Part shown: positions 24,444-33,112 of the stretch, in pieces
How the letters are laid out: every line of letters begins with the position of its first letter
Numbering within the stretch: position 1 is the first letter of the stretch
Assembly: GCF_050942215.1 (NCBI RefSeq)
Contig: NZ_CP192056.1
Coordinates: 5,952,001 to 6,016,000 of the forward strand
Origin: Sphaerimonospora sp050942215
GTDB lineage: Bacteria; Actinomycetota; Actinomycetes; Streptosporangiales; Streptosporangiaceae
Direction of reading: 5' to 3'
DNA: 64,000 bases
The notes under the pieces: model-generated
The model's database searches: none
The model's input: only the letters and a program-made list of their open reading frames with translations
Told to the model about the DNA's origin: nothing
Made by a program: the position numbers and the translations under genes

Positions 24444-25727
24444 CTAAGCGAGTCCTAGGGTTACGCGAGCCTCCGCACCGCCCAGCGTGGAGCCGCCGAG
24501 GGCGAGCGAGCCGCCGGACGACATCGCGACACGGCGGGCGATGTCCAGGCCGAGCCCGGTCGACCCCGCGCCGCTCTCCCCACGCCGCGGCCGGCCCGCC
24601 GTCCCGAAGCCGGGCCCGGCGTCGGACACGGTGAGGACGACGGCACCACCCGATTCACCCGGGGCGAGCCGTACCGCGAAGGACGTCCCCTCGGGGGTGT
24701 GCGCGAAGACGTTGCCCAAGAGGGCGTCGACGCAGTCGGCCAGATCTCCGGCGGACACCGCCACGACGAGCGGACCGGGAGCGAGGTCGAGCCCGACCTT
24801 TCTGGACTGGTCCTCGGCGAGCACCGACCAGAACCTCACCCGATCCGCGACCACGGCGGCCGCGTCGCACGCCGCGCGATCGCGCGATCGTCGCCGGACA
24901 TCGTTGATCACGGCGGTGACCGCTCGTTCCAGGTCGTCCACACGGGCCTCGATCCGGGCCGCCTCCTCCGGGTCGGTCAGGGACTCGGCCTCGAGACGCA
25001 ACCCGGTCAGCGGCGTACGCAGGCGATGGGACACGTCGGCGGCGTTCTCACGTTCCTCTGCGAGCAGATCGGTGATGCGCCCCGCGAGATGGTTGAGCGC
25101 CAGGCCCGCGGCCCGGACCTCGGGCGGGCCCTCCGGTCGCGCCCGCGCTGCGAGGTCTCCGGCGGCGAGCCGGTGGGAGACACGGGCGAGGGCGCTGGTC
25201 GGCCGGACGATGGCGCGGGCCAGCCGGTCGGCGACCAGGACGCCGAGCCCGACCAGGACCACGCCGAAGATCAACAGCGCGGTCCAGGTCTCCCGGACAC
25301 CACGGGTCAGGGCGGCGTCGGAGAGGAAGATCCGCACCACCGCGGTGCCGCCCGGCGCGCCGTGTACGGACATCAGGATCACCCGGCCGCCGGGCGCCAG
25401 GGCGGTGACGCTACGTCCCCGTGCCGCGAGATCCACGGCGGGGGTGTGTTCCGCCGGGGCGCCGAGCAACCGGCCGTCGGCCAGGAAGACCGTAACGGGG
25501 TTGCCGATCGACGCGCTCACCTGCTCCACGGTCAACCTCAGCGTCTCCTCGTCGACGGAGCCGGCCGCCACCGCCACCGTCTCCGCCGCTCCGGTCGCCG
25601 CGTCGACCGCCTCGGACTCGGCCGTCGCCCGGACGAGCAGCGCCAGCGGCACCAGCAGGGACACCAGCACCAGGGATGTGGTCGCCCCGACCAGTACGGC
25701 GAGCCAGCGCCTCACGACGGCGCGCAC
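24444..25727 (-). CDS. Two-component sensor histidine kinase
   Basis: 427 residues. Two membrane helices (about 8-34 and 147-168) bracket an extracytoplasmic sensor domain; then HAMP (VRPTSALARVSHRLAAGDLA), the H-box DVSHRLRTPLTGLRLEAESL with the phospho-His, and an HATPase_c domain (NVFAHTPEG N-box, DAGPGFG G1, STGLGLDIARRVA G2). Sixteen-base overlap with the response regulator gene. The signal is unknown; the co-encoded PepSY protein may take part. Confidence 0.93.
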   Translation of the reverse strand: MRAVVRRWLAVLVGATTSLVLVSLLVPLALLVRATAESEAVDAATGAAETVAVAAGSVDEETLRLTVEQVSASIGNPVTVFLADGRLLGAPAEHTPAVDLAARGRSVTALAPGGRVILMSVHGAPGGTAVVRIFLSDAALTRGVRETWTALLIFGVVLVGLGVLVADRLARAIVRPTSALARVSHRLAAGDLAARARPEGPPEVRAAGLALNHLAGRITDLLAEERENAADVSHRLRTPLTGLRLEAESLTDPEEAARIEARVDDLERAVTAVINDVRRRSRDRAACDAAAVVADRVRFWSVLAEDQSRKVGLDLAPGPLVVAVSAGDLADCVDALLGNVFAHTPEGTSFAVRLAPGESGGAVVLTVSDAGPGFGTAGRPRRGESGAGSTGLGLDIARRVAMSSGGSLALGGSTLGGAEARVTLGLA

Positions 25728-26395
25728 AGGCGCACGCCGACGCCCCGGACGGTCTGGAGATAACGAGGCTCCTGGGCACTCTCCCCGAGCTTGCGGCGAA
25801 GCCAGGACAAATGGACGTCGACGGTCTTGTCGGCCCCGCCGTACGGCACCTGCCAGACCTCGGTGAGCAGCTCGCGCTTGGTGACGACCTCCCCCGCCCT
25901 GGCCGCCAGGTAGTGCAGCAGCTCGAACTCACGTGGTGTGAGCTCCAGCGCCGTGCCGTCGAGGGTGGCCTCGCGGGTGCGCGGGTCGACCCGCAACCCG
26001 CCGACGGTCACCGATGTGTCCGCGGAGCCGGCCATGCCCGTCCGCCGCAGCACGGCCCGTATCCGCGCGTCGAGCTGTGCGGCGCTGTACGGCTTGACCA
26101 CGTAGTCGTCCGCTCCCGCGTCCAGCAGGCGGATCATCTCGGAGTCGCCGTCCCTGGCGGTGGCCACGATCACCGGGACCCGGCTCACCGCCCGGAGCAT
26201 GCGCAGCAGGTCGGCCCCGTCCAGGTCGGGCAGGCCCAGGTCGAGCACGATGAGATCGGGGCGGTCCGACACCGCGGCGCGCAGGCCGTCCATCGCGATG
26301 TGCGCGGAGGAGACGGCGTGGCCGTGGTCCCGAAGGCCCCGGGTGAGGGTGGCGCGGATCGTCGCGTCGTCTTCGATGAGCAGCACGTGAGCCAT
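25712..26395 (-). CDS. OmpR/PhoB-family response regulator
   Basis: 227 residues. Receiver domain with phospho-Asp in LIVLDLGLPDLDG (near residue 53), acidic pocket in LIEDD, Thr in VIVATARDGD and Lys in YVVKPYS; winged-helix DNA-binding domain from about 130 (TPREFELLHYLAARAGEVVT, VDVHLSWLRRKLG, LQTVRGVGVRL). Transcribed first, kinase next. Divergent from a hypothetical envelope gene, which may be a target. Confidence 0.95.
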   Translation of the reverse strand: MAHVLLIEDDATIRATLTRGLRDHGHAVSSAHIAMDGLRAAVSDRPDLIVLDLGLPDLDGADLLRMLRAVSRVPVIVATARDGDSEMIRLLDAGADDYVVKPYSAAQLDARIRAVLRRTGMAGSADTSVTVGGLRVDPRTREATLDGTALELTPREFELLHYLAARAGEVVTKRELLTEVWQVPYGGADKTVDVHLSWLRRKLGESAQEPRYLQTVRGVGVRLCAPS

Positions 26396-26489
26396 TTGCC
26401 GTTACGGTAGCCCCGGTTCTGCGGCGTGGACAGGTCCGTTATCGTGCTCTTAACCATCGTTTAGCGTGGCCGGTGGAAGAGTGGACGAT

Positions 26490-27005
26490 GTGATCGGACG
26501 TCTCGCACTCGCGACGGCCGGCTGGCTCGTCGCGGCGGTTCTCGCCTCGGGCGCCGGCGTCATGCTGATCGGCCTGTTCGGCGGGCCCTACACGGACGCG
26601 GCCAACCGTCCGATGACGCCCGACGAGGTCCGCAGCGCACTCTCTCTCAGCCGAGATCCCCGCGCCGTCCCCGGCTCACCGAGTTCCCCGAGCCCGCCGA
26701 GCTCACCGAGTTCCCTGAGCTCAGCGAGTCCTTCAGCGCTCTCGGGGACGCCCTCTCCCGGGCCGGAAACGCGTGTCCAGTTGATCCCCACCGCCGGCGG
26801 ACACGTGATCGCCGAATGCGACGGCGGGTCGGCCAGGCTGCGTTCGTGGACTCCGGCCCAGGGATTCCAGGCGGACGACGTCGAACCCGGGCCGGACGAC
26901 AAGGTCCGGGTGAAGTTCGAATCCGACGATCCCGACATCGAAATCGAGATCGAGGTGCGGTGCGTCGGCGGAGCGCCGAATGCCCGGGTGACAGAACACG
27001 ACTGA
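26490..27005 (+). CDS. Membrane-anchored hypothetical protein
   Basis: 171 residues: membrane helix at the N-terminus (RLALATAGWLVAAVLASGAG), Ser/Pro-rich spacer and an extracytoplasmic domain (VQLIPTAGGHVIAECDGGSA, RLRSWTPAQGFQADDVEPGP, KVRVKFESDDPDIEIEIEVR) that resembles small septum-associated or PASTA-like beta domains without a firm match. GTG 26490 has GGAAGAG eight bases upstream; GTG 26466 is in frame but has no site. Divergent from the response regulator, so plausibly controlled by it. Confidence 0.7.
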   Translation: MIGRLALATAGWLVAAVLASGAGVMLIGLFGGPYTDAANRPMTPDEVRSALSLSRDPRAVPGSPSSPSPPSSPSSLSSASPSALSGTPSPGPETRVQLIPTAGGHVIAECDGGSARLRSWTPAQGFQADDVEPGPDDKVRVKFESDDPDIEIEIEVRCVGGAPNARVTEHD

Positions 27006-27023
27006 GCGTCGGCCGACGACGAG

Positions 27024-27053
27024 GTGAGCCCCCGGCGATCACCGGGGGCTCAC
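27024..27053. terminator. Bidirectional terminator
   Basis: Perfect 12-bp stem GTGAGCCCCCGG/CCGGGGGCTCAC with a six-base loop followed by ATCTTCCGTTCC, between convergent genes. Confidence 0.9.
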
Positions 27054-27071
27054 ATCTTCCGTTCCGATACG

Positions 27072-28742
27072 TCACCCGGTCGTCGCGCACCGCGTGAACG
27101 GGCTGAAAGCCCAGCAGCCGGCCCGATCCGCCGGCGGCGCCGCGACCTTGGTCGCCGACGTGGCGCTGGGCGGCGCGAACGCCCAGTTCGGCGTGGCCGA
27201 CGGAGAGATCGGTTGCCCGGAGACCCAGGCGCCACGCGGGACGGTACGGCCCCGCCAGGGCGCGAGCGTCCAGCACTCGGCGGCTCCCTCGCCGTACCCG
27301 CAGGTGTCCGCCTCGGAACCGGCGGCGAGGACGGGCACCGCCCCGGGAATCTTGAGCGGCGGGATGGGCTGGACGTCGAGCACGCGAGCGGGCTGCGACG
27401 GCTCGAATATGAGCGGTGTCGGGAGGAGGGTGGGCAGCGGCGGAACAGGCGCCCGGGTCGGTGTCGGGGCCGGAGGGTTCGTCGTGGGAAGAGGCGTGGC
27501 CGGGCCCGAGGGAGTGGCGGTCGACGTCGGGAGCGGGGTCGACGGCACCTCGCCGGACGGGCTCGGCTTCGGCGCCGGCGGCTGCACCGTCGGTTTGGGG
27601 CTGGGCTTCACGGTCGGTGCGGGGGTCGGCTTGGTGGTCGGTTTGGTGGTCGGTTTGTCGGTGGGCTTCGGGGTGGGCTTCACGGTCGGTGTGGCCGTGG
27701 GCTTCGGTGCAGGATCGGCGCTGGGAGACGGGCTCGGTGTGGTCGTCGGATTCTGCGTCGGGCTCGGTGTCTGCGTCGGGCCCGGGGTCTGGACTGGGGC
27801 CGGGGTCTGGACTGGGGCCGGCGTCTGGACTGGGGCCGGCGTCTGGGCTGGGGGCGGGGTCTGGATCGGGCTGGGCTTAGGGCTGGGCGTGGGATCGGGC
27901 TTCGGGCCCGGTGACGCGGTGGCCGCCGGGGTAGCGCTCGGCGACGCTGTGGCCGCCGGGGTAGCGCTCGCGGTTGGTGCGGAACTCGCGGTGGGCGACG
28001 GGGTCGCGGCGGGTTGCCCGCCGGGCTGAGCGGAAGAGGCCGAGGCCGTGTTCGCGGTCCCGCCAGTCGATCCGTTCGCCTGCTGGGATCGTGGCCGGCG
28101 TGCGGTGGCCGTGGAGTCCGACCCGGTGGTCCGCCTCGTGCGTCCGGAGTCTGCGGTGGCCGAATCCCGGCTGCCCGACTCACGGGATCTCGACTCGCGA
28201 GCCCTGGACGTGAACGCACTGGAAGACGACTCGCCGGACGTGGATCCGCCGGATGTGGAATCGCCGGACCTCGACCCACTGGAACTCGTCGTACCGGAGG
28301 TCGACTCCCTGGAGGACGACTCTCTGGAGGACGACCGGGAGTCGGTCGCGGCGCGCCGATCACCACCGACGTCCGCCGACGTCGAGGCGTCGGAGGCCCC
28401 GCCGCCCCCGGCCGACGTACCGTCATTCGAGAACGCCGAATCGGTTGAGGTCACTGAGTCGGTCGAAGCCCGGGAGCCGCTTCTGGACGCGGTGCCGTCC
28501 TCGGTCGCGGTCTCCTGCCGGGGTGTCCTGTCGCTTATGGAGGCCGGTTCGATCAAGGAGACGGGAGCCGGTGACATCGGGTCCTGTGGTGGAACCGTAC
28601 CCGGCGTGTTCGACGCCTGAGTGGACCCGAGCGCGGCGGCGCTCCACGGCTGGGCGACGACCGCGCCCGCCGTCGCGGAGACCGCCGCCAGGAGCAGGCC
28701 GGAGACCAGGGTCGTACGTCTTGGGGACATGCGAGGGGTCAT
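27072..28742 (-). CDS. Exported Ser/Thr/Pro-rich protein with Cys-containing C-terminal domain
   Basis: 556 residues. Signal peptide (RRTTLVSGLLLAAVSATAGA, cleavage near residue 30), a Ser/Arg/Asp-rich stretch (~60-220), a Pro/Thr stalk (~220-430) that includes 18-bp-unit TPAPVQ repeats, then a compact 75-residue C-terminal domain with four Cys (DTCGYGEGAAECWTLAPWRG and GCWAFSPFTRCATTG). It looks like a wall-spanning stalk carrying a small disulfide-bonded head. ATG 28742; the longer open frame is shadow. Last gene of the four-gene membrane locus; its function may depend on the others. Confidence 0.75.
   Translation of the reverse strand: MTPRMSPRRTTLVSGLLLAAVSATAGAVVAQPWSAAALGSTQASNTPGTVPPQDPMSPAPVSLIEPASISDRTPRQETATEDGTASRSGSRASTDSVTSTDSAFSNDGTSAGGGGASDASTSADVGGDRRAATDSRSSSRESSSRESTSGTTSSSGSRSGDSTSGGSTSGESSSSAFTSRARESRSRESGSRDSATADSGRTRRTTGSDSTATARRPRSQQANGSTGGTANTASASSAQPGGQPAATPSPTASSAPTASATPAATASPSATPAATASPGPKPDPTPSPKPSPIQTPPPAQTPAPVQTPAPVQTPAPVQTPGPTQTPSPTQNPTTTPSPSPSADPAPKPTATPTVKPTPKPTDKPTTKPTTKPTPAPTVKPSPKPTVQPPAPKPSPSGEVPSTPLPTSTATPSGPATPLPTTNPPAPTPTRAPVPPLPTLLPTPLIFEPSQPARVLDVQPIPPLKIPGAVPVLAAGSEADTCGYGEGAAECWTLAPWRGRTVPRGAWVSGQPISPSATPNWAFAPPSATSATKVAAPPADRAGCWAFSPFTRCATTG
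27784..27873. repeat. 18-bp tandem repeat, five units, in the exported stalk protein
   Basis: Units of type GGGGTCTGGACTGGGGCC; encodes the hexapeptide TPAPVQ on the minus strand. Confidence 0.93.
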
Positions 28743-28773
28743 GTGAGGCTCTTCTCGGTGCGGTGGGGGATGG

Positions 28774-29559
28774 TCAGGGACTCGGCCGGGGGCCGGTGAT
28801 GGACTTCCAGCCGGCGGCGGCGAATTCTGGGGTTCCGGGGAGGGCCGCGGCGGGCACGGCGGGAGGCGTGGGATCGGGGATGTTGACCCAGTCCCCCTGG
28901 CCGGTACCGCGCGCATCGGGAAGCCATGTCATGAGCAGGTTCATGGCATACGGGCTGGAATAGACGGACGTGTCGTCGTCTCCCCCCTTGGTGGCGGTCA
29001 CCAGGACCAGCACGGAGACCTGGACCTGGTCGTCGTCTCGAACCTGCCACTGGACGCCGACGGTCTGTGTCCGCAGCGCCGCCCCTTCGGGGAGATCCCC
29101 TTTCGTGGGCAGTCCGAGGGTCTCCCGCCATCCACGCACGACGGTCTTGGCGCCCTCTCGGGCGGCCTCGCGCTGGTCCGGCGGGGCGTACAGCACGGCC
29201 GCCTGCTCGGCCCTGGCGGCGTCCAGCGTCCAGGCGCCTTCGAGTGTGGCGGAAGCGGCGGACACCGCTCCGATCTCGGTGTCGGGAAAACCGACCGGGT
29301 AGCCTGCCGCGCCCTCACGCCCGCCCGGCTCCGCCAGTTCGACGGCGGGTGCCGTAAGGACGGGGGCCGGGACCTCCTTCGACTCCGCCCGCCGGGTCTG
29401 CAGCACGATCACCACGGCAGCGAGCACGGTGACCAGCCCGGCGATCACGAACAGCACAAGGCGCGGATTCCACCGCCGCTGCGGGCTGAGATCCCAGTCG
29501 AGATCCGAGTCCCAGTCGAGCATCGGGTCCGGTGGGGGATCGCGGTCGACCGTCGCCAC
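28774..29559 (-). CDS. Bitopic membrane protein of unknown family
   Basis: 261 residues: Asp/Trp-rich cytoplasmic start (LDWDSDLDWDLSPQRRW), one membrane helix (~35-58, LVLFVIAGLVTVLAAVVIVL) and an extracytoplasmic domain (TLEGAWTLDAARAEQAAVLY, VQWQVRDDDQVQVSVLVLVT, VYSSPYAMNLLMTWLPDARG). The topology and fold pattern recall VirB8/TcpC-like NTF2 domains of secretion or conjugation machines, but I see no sequence proof. GTG 29559 overlaps the stop of the ATPase gene (TAGTG), so it is coupled to it. Confidence 0.75.
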   Translation of the reverse strand: MATVDRDPPPDPMLDWDSDLDWDLSPQRRWNPRLVLFVIAGLVTVLAAVVIVLQTRRAESKEVPAPVLTAPAVELAEPGGREGAAGYPVGFPDTEIGAVSAASATLEGAWTLDAARAEQAAVLYAPPDQREAAREGAKTVVRGWRETLGLPTKGDLPEGAALRTQTVGVQWQVRDDDQVQVSVLVLVTATKGGDDDTSVYSSPYAMNLLMTWLPDARGTGQGDWVNIPDPTPPAVPAAALPGTPEFAAAGWKSITGPRPSP

Positions 29560-30542
29560 TAGCTGCTCCGGTCGGGACGCTGGCCGAACGCCTGGCCGGC
29601 GGCGGCGGCCAGGCGCAGGTACGCACCGCGGGTGGTGGGCCGGAGCCGGGTCAGGTCGACCTCGGCCCCCTCCTTCAGGTGCGGGTCGAACGGCACACGT
29701 ACGACGGCACGGCAGCGGTGCGTGAAATGTCGCTCCAGCAGGTCCACGTCGACATGCGACTTCGACTCCACCGCGTTCAGCACGACGATGGCGTTCTTGA
29801 CGAGGCGGCCATGGCCGTGCGCGGTGAGCCAGTCGAGTGTCGCGGCGGCTGAGCTCGCACCGTCGACCGCGACCATGGTGACGAGCACGATCTGGTCGGC
29901 CATCTCCAGCGTCGCGCCCATCGCGCCGTGCAGCAGACCGGTGCCGCAGTCGGTGATGCAGATCGAGTAGTACCGCTCGATCAACCCGGCGACCGTACGG
30001 TAGTCCTCCGCGTCGAACGCCTCGCTGACCGCCGGGTCCGAGTCTGACGCCAGGACCTCCAGCCGGGCCGGCGACTGCGAGGTGAAGGCCCGGGCGTCGG
30101 CGTAACGGACGACGTTGGGCGCCTCGGCGAGCAGGGTGCGGATGGTCGCGGCGGTCTCCGACTTGACCTTGAGCCCCAGCGTCCCGCGGTCCGGGTTGGC
30201 GTCGATCGCGATCACCCGGTCGCCCCGCAGCGACGCCAGCGTGTTGCCGAGAGCCGCCGTCGTCGTGGTCTTGCCGACACCGCCCTTGAGGCTCATGACC
30301 GCTATCCGGTGATGGCCGCTCGCGACGGGAGTCTGGGCGTGGGCGATCAGGGTACGCCGTTCCAGCTCCGCCGTGGACTCCCCCGGGATGATCCTGCCCC
30401 CGGTCAATCGGTACACGAGCCGCCGCCACCCGCCCGCCGGCTCACTGCGGCGGTTCGTAAGCAGATGTTCCGCCGTGAGCGGCACCGTCTCCGGGAAATG
30501 CTCGGCTGCCGGAGTCGGCGCAGGGGTGTGGGTCTCGCGCAT
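29559..30542 (-). CDS. ParA/MinD-family ATPase, EspI-like
   Basis: 327 residues. ATP-binding KGGVGKT (86-92) in IAVMSLKGGVGKTTTTAALG, then RGDRVIAIDANPDRGTLGLK and the switch ITDCGTGLLHGA. The DANPDRGTL phrase is typical of the ParA-like ATPases found next to ESX/type VII secretion genes (EspI type) rather than of chromosome-partition ParA. No ParB gene or parS site is nearby. N-terminal ~75 residues are a variable Pro-rich plus basic region. Second gene of the membrane locus. Confidence 0.85.
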   Translation of the reverse strand: MRETHTPAPTPAAEHFPETVPLTAEHLLTNRRSEPAGGWRRLVYRLTGGRIIPGESTAELERRTLIAHAQTPVASGHHRIAVMSLKGGVGKTTTTAALGNTLASLRGDRVIAIDANPDRGTLGLKVKSETAATIRTLLAEAPNVVRYADARAFTSQSPARLEVLASDSDPAVSEAFDAEDYRTVAGLIERYYSICITDCGTGLLHGAMGATLEMADQIVLVTMVAVDGASSAAATLDWLTAHGHGRLVKNAIVVLNAVESKSHVDVDLLERHFTHRCRAVVRVPFDPHLKEGAEVDLTRLRPTTRGAYLRLAAAAGQAFGQRPDRSS

Positions 30543-30581
30543 GGCCGGGGTCCTTTCGCGGAGAAAAGATGAGGGGGGCTG

Positions 30582-32516
30582 TCAGCATGTACGCCAGTGC
30601 ACCGTCACGATCGCGCTCTTGGAGCGGGACGACCCGTGCAGGACGAGCGGGGCCGACACCGGCGGAGGGGGACCGCACCAGTAGCGCACCCGCGCCGCGC
30701 GCACGCTCACGGTGTCGCTCCGACCGGGCCGCAGCGTGCCGCTCGACGGTTTGACGTCCAGATCATTCGCCGTTATGCGCCATTTGAGTGGCTTGTCGGA
30801 GGTGGTCGAGAGGGTGATCTCGCCTCGGCCGAAATCGTCGAGCTCGACCTCTGACGGGATCCGCAGGCCGCCGACCGACAGGATGCCGGTCTCCGCGTCC
30901 TCACCGTCGCCGCCGCCCTTGCCCTCACCATCGCCCTCACCATCGCCATCGGCCTCCGGGACCTCGAGCTCAGACGCGCCGGGCACCGAGGCGGTGGACT
31001 CCGAGATGGCGGGCTTGGCCGTACCGTCATCGGTGGTGGTCGCCTCGGGGGAGGCGGCCGACGCCGACGCTCCGGTGGTCCCGCCGGCGGTGCCGCTGAG
31101 AGCCGTGGCCCCGGCGACGGAAGGGTGGAGAGACCCGGTCGCCTCGCCGGTCTGGCCGGCCGGAGCCAGGAGATTGATCCCGGCGACCGTGCCCGCAGCG
31201 CCCGCCACCACGACGATCACGATCCGGATGGCGGTCGCGCGGATCAGCGCCCACACCCGCGCGATCATCTCGAGGATTCTGACCGGTGCGCCGCCCTCCA
31301 GGTCGAAATCATCGTGCTCCCGGCCGCGCGGCAGGGCGTGCCGCGCCGAACGGACGCCTGATCCGAGCTCTCTGAGCCGCCTGCCGACGGTGGGATCGGC
31401 ACCCGGGACGGAGAAGCTGCTCAGCGCGGGCGCCTCGCTCGGAATCGACACGTGGCTCGGCTCGGGAGAGCCGCCGGGCTCGGCTCCCACGGGGGTCTCG
31501 TCACCGGTACGTGCCGCGATCGCGCGAGCCCTGATCTGGGAGAGCAGCGCGTCGTACAGCGGCGTCTCCGCCCGGCCGTCCCCCCCGGACAGCGCCCGGG
31601 GCTCGGACGGCTGCCGGGGCTCTGGCGACCGCCGGGGCTCTGACGGCTGCCGTGGCGGCGCGACGGCCGCCGGGTTCACGGCTACGGGCGCGGCGAGCGG
31701 CCCGCCGAAAGACTCGGGAGGCCAGTGTACGGACGGAGCCCGCGTTCCGGCGGCGAGCTCGGGCGCTGGTGGATCGGCCTCGGCGAGACGTTGTCTGGTT
31801 TCCGGGCTGAGTGCCGCGATCGGCGGGTGAGAGAGGATCTGCGGCACCGTGTATCGGATGTTGATCGGCCGCTTGCACACCAGGCACGTCACGATGTGCC
31901 TCAGCAGGGCCGTACGGGCACCCGCGTCTTCCACGGCCGGGTAAGCCGATCCCGTCGCCGATCGCTCCACGTGGGCGGGGAAGACCGCTGCCGCGAGCGG
32001 GCCGAGATCCGGGCAGAGGGGACGCCCGCGTGCGAGACCGTCGAGCCCGCTCACCAGGATCTCGACGATGTCCTGCGTCCGGGCGACGAGCCTGCCGACT
32101 TCACGGAACGGCAGTGCCAGCACATACGAGAGATCATGGGGGGTCAGCTCGTGGCGGTAGAGCAGGCGTAGCGTCTCCGCGCCGAGCGGATCGACCAGAG
32201 ACCACGCGCACCTGACCGCCTCGTCGTCGGGTGTACCCGGGCCGGGGCCCGGCCGGAACCCCTCCCTACGGTCGGGGCCGTCGGCGCACCCACGGCGTAC
32301 GGCGGCCAGGAGCCGGGCGCGGTCTGTAACGTTCCCGGGCTCGTTCTGATGGACGCAGGCCGCCAGGGCGGCCGCGACCACCGTCACCGTCCGTGCCGGA
32401 TCGAGGTGATATGAGGCGTAGTCGACGAGGTGGGCGCCGTGCTCGCCCACCCAAACCGCCACCCTCCCGCGTCTGGGATCGAGCGCGGGATCCCCGGTTC
32501 CGGTCGGCGGGTTCAT
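30582..32516 (-). CDS. Sigma-like / anti-sigma-like / transmembrane fusion protein
   Basis: 644 residues. Residues ~20-165: helical domain resembling ECF sigma regions 2 and 4 (VDPLGAETLRLLYRHELTPH, DLSYVLALPFREVGRLVART). Residues 207-214: H-IVT-C-LV-C, an exact H-x3-C-x2-C anti-sigma (ZAS) motif. Residues ~240-420: disordered Pro/Glu/Arg region. ~425-450: one membrane helix. ~455-540: acidic Gly/Ser spacer. 543-644: extracytoplasmic beta domain (SDKPLKWRITANDLDVKPSS then GTLRPGRSDTVSVRA) like a BACON/Ig-like module, with two Cys. The order resembles fused sigma/anti-sigma ECF groups, but the sigma half is degenerate. First gene of the locus. Signal and targets unknown. Confidence 0.75.
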   Translation of the reverse strand: MNPPTGTGDPALDPRRGRVAVWVGEHGAHLVDYASYHLDPARTVTVVAAALAACVHQNEPGNVTDRARLLAAVRRGCADGPDRREGFRPGPGPGTPDDEAVRCAWSLVDPLGAETLRLLYRHELTPHDLSYVLALPFREVGRLVARTQDIVEILVSGLDGLARGRPLCPDLGPLAAAVFPAHVERSATGSAYPAVEDAGARTALLRHIVTCLVCKRPINIRYTVPQILSHPPIAALSPETRQRLAEADPPAPELAAGTRAPSVHWPPESFGGPLAAPVAVNPAAVAPPRQPSEPRRSPEPRQPSEPRALSGGDGRAETPLYDALLSQIRARAIAARTGDETPVGAEPGGSPEPSHVSIPSEAPALSSFSVPGADPTVGRRLRELGSGVRSARHALPRGREHDDFDLEGGAPVRILEMIARVWALIRATAIRIVIVVVAGAAGTVAGINLLAPAGQTGEATGSLHPSVAGATALSGTAGGTTGASASAASPEATTTDDGTAKPAISESTASVPGASELEVPEADGDGEGDGEGKGGGDGEDAETGILSVGGLRIPSEVELDDFGRGEITLSTTSDKPLKWRITANDLDVKPSSGTLRPGRSDTVSVRAARVRYWCGPPPPVSAPLVLHGSSRSKSAIVTVHWRTC

Positions 32517-33112
32517 GGTCTTCCGGGGACGGGGGCAGCGACGTATGAGGCATGTTCGGCGTGAGCATCACTGCGACTTTGGAGCCGCACGCACCTTGCT
32601 GGAAAATCTGCTACATACCGATACATAGATTGAGATCTTAGACTGACACTCTTCTGTTGGGAAGGAAAAGAACCTCAGAAACCATCACTTCATGATAACC
32701 CCAAATATCGAAGATATGGTCATCCGAAAACAACCGAGGAGGACCATCCGTTTCAATGCACGTGACCTTCGACTTCTCTGTAGACGCTCCTCGGCGGATC
32801 ATCCGACTCGCCGGGATTCGGAAATATAAGTATGGCGACTCGGCCAGGCCGGGTAACACCACACGGGCGATCAGGCGCCGGCGATGCGAATGTTTTTCAT
32901 TATCAGCCGAGTCGGCGTTGTGAACGGGGTTTACCAGCAGACCGGGTCATGGTCAGACTCCGCGTCGGCACTACCTGACTCGGGCAAAGCGACCGGCCGG
33001 CCGGGTGATCTACCCGGCCGGCTCGGGTGCGCTCGGGTGACGCGGCCGTCCACGGCGAGGCGGGTCCGGCGTTCGGATCAGGTCGTCCCGCGTGGTCTCG
33101 GCGGTTCCGCGC
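32517..33112. other. Gene-poor, AT-richer segment
   Basis: About 600 bases between the membrane locus and the PAP2 gene. From roughly 32570 to 32900 GC content drops well below that of the neighbours by eye, with codons such as ATA and AAA; one short ORF lies inside (see 32638-32862). The part 32900-33110 holds no element I can name. Confidence 0.5.
32638..32862 (-). CDS. Possible small hypothetical protein in AT-rich patch
   Basis: 74 codons: AESPYLYFRIPASRMIRRGA, then KVTCIETDGPPRLFSDDHIF and YHEVMVSEVLFLPNRRVSV. Composition and codon use differ from the host, so it could be a transferred gene, a fragment, or chance. No clear ribosome site. Confidence 0.3.
   Translation of the reverse strand: MVLPGLAESPYLYFRIPASRMIRRGASTEKSKVTCIETDGPPRLFSDDHIFDIWGYHEVMVSEVLFLPNRRVSV

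Noticed and set aside
27094..28029. Plus-strand Gly/Val-rich ORF of 311 codons
   Set aside because: It lies opposite the Ser/Thr/Pro stalk protein, and its repeats are the complement of the TPAPVQ array.
27072..32516. ESX/type VII secretion cluster
   Set aside because: The ATPase is EspI-like, but there are no WXG100, EccC or EccB/D genes in the window.
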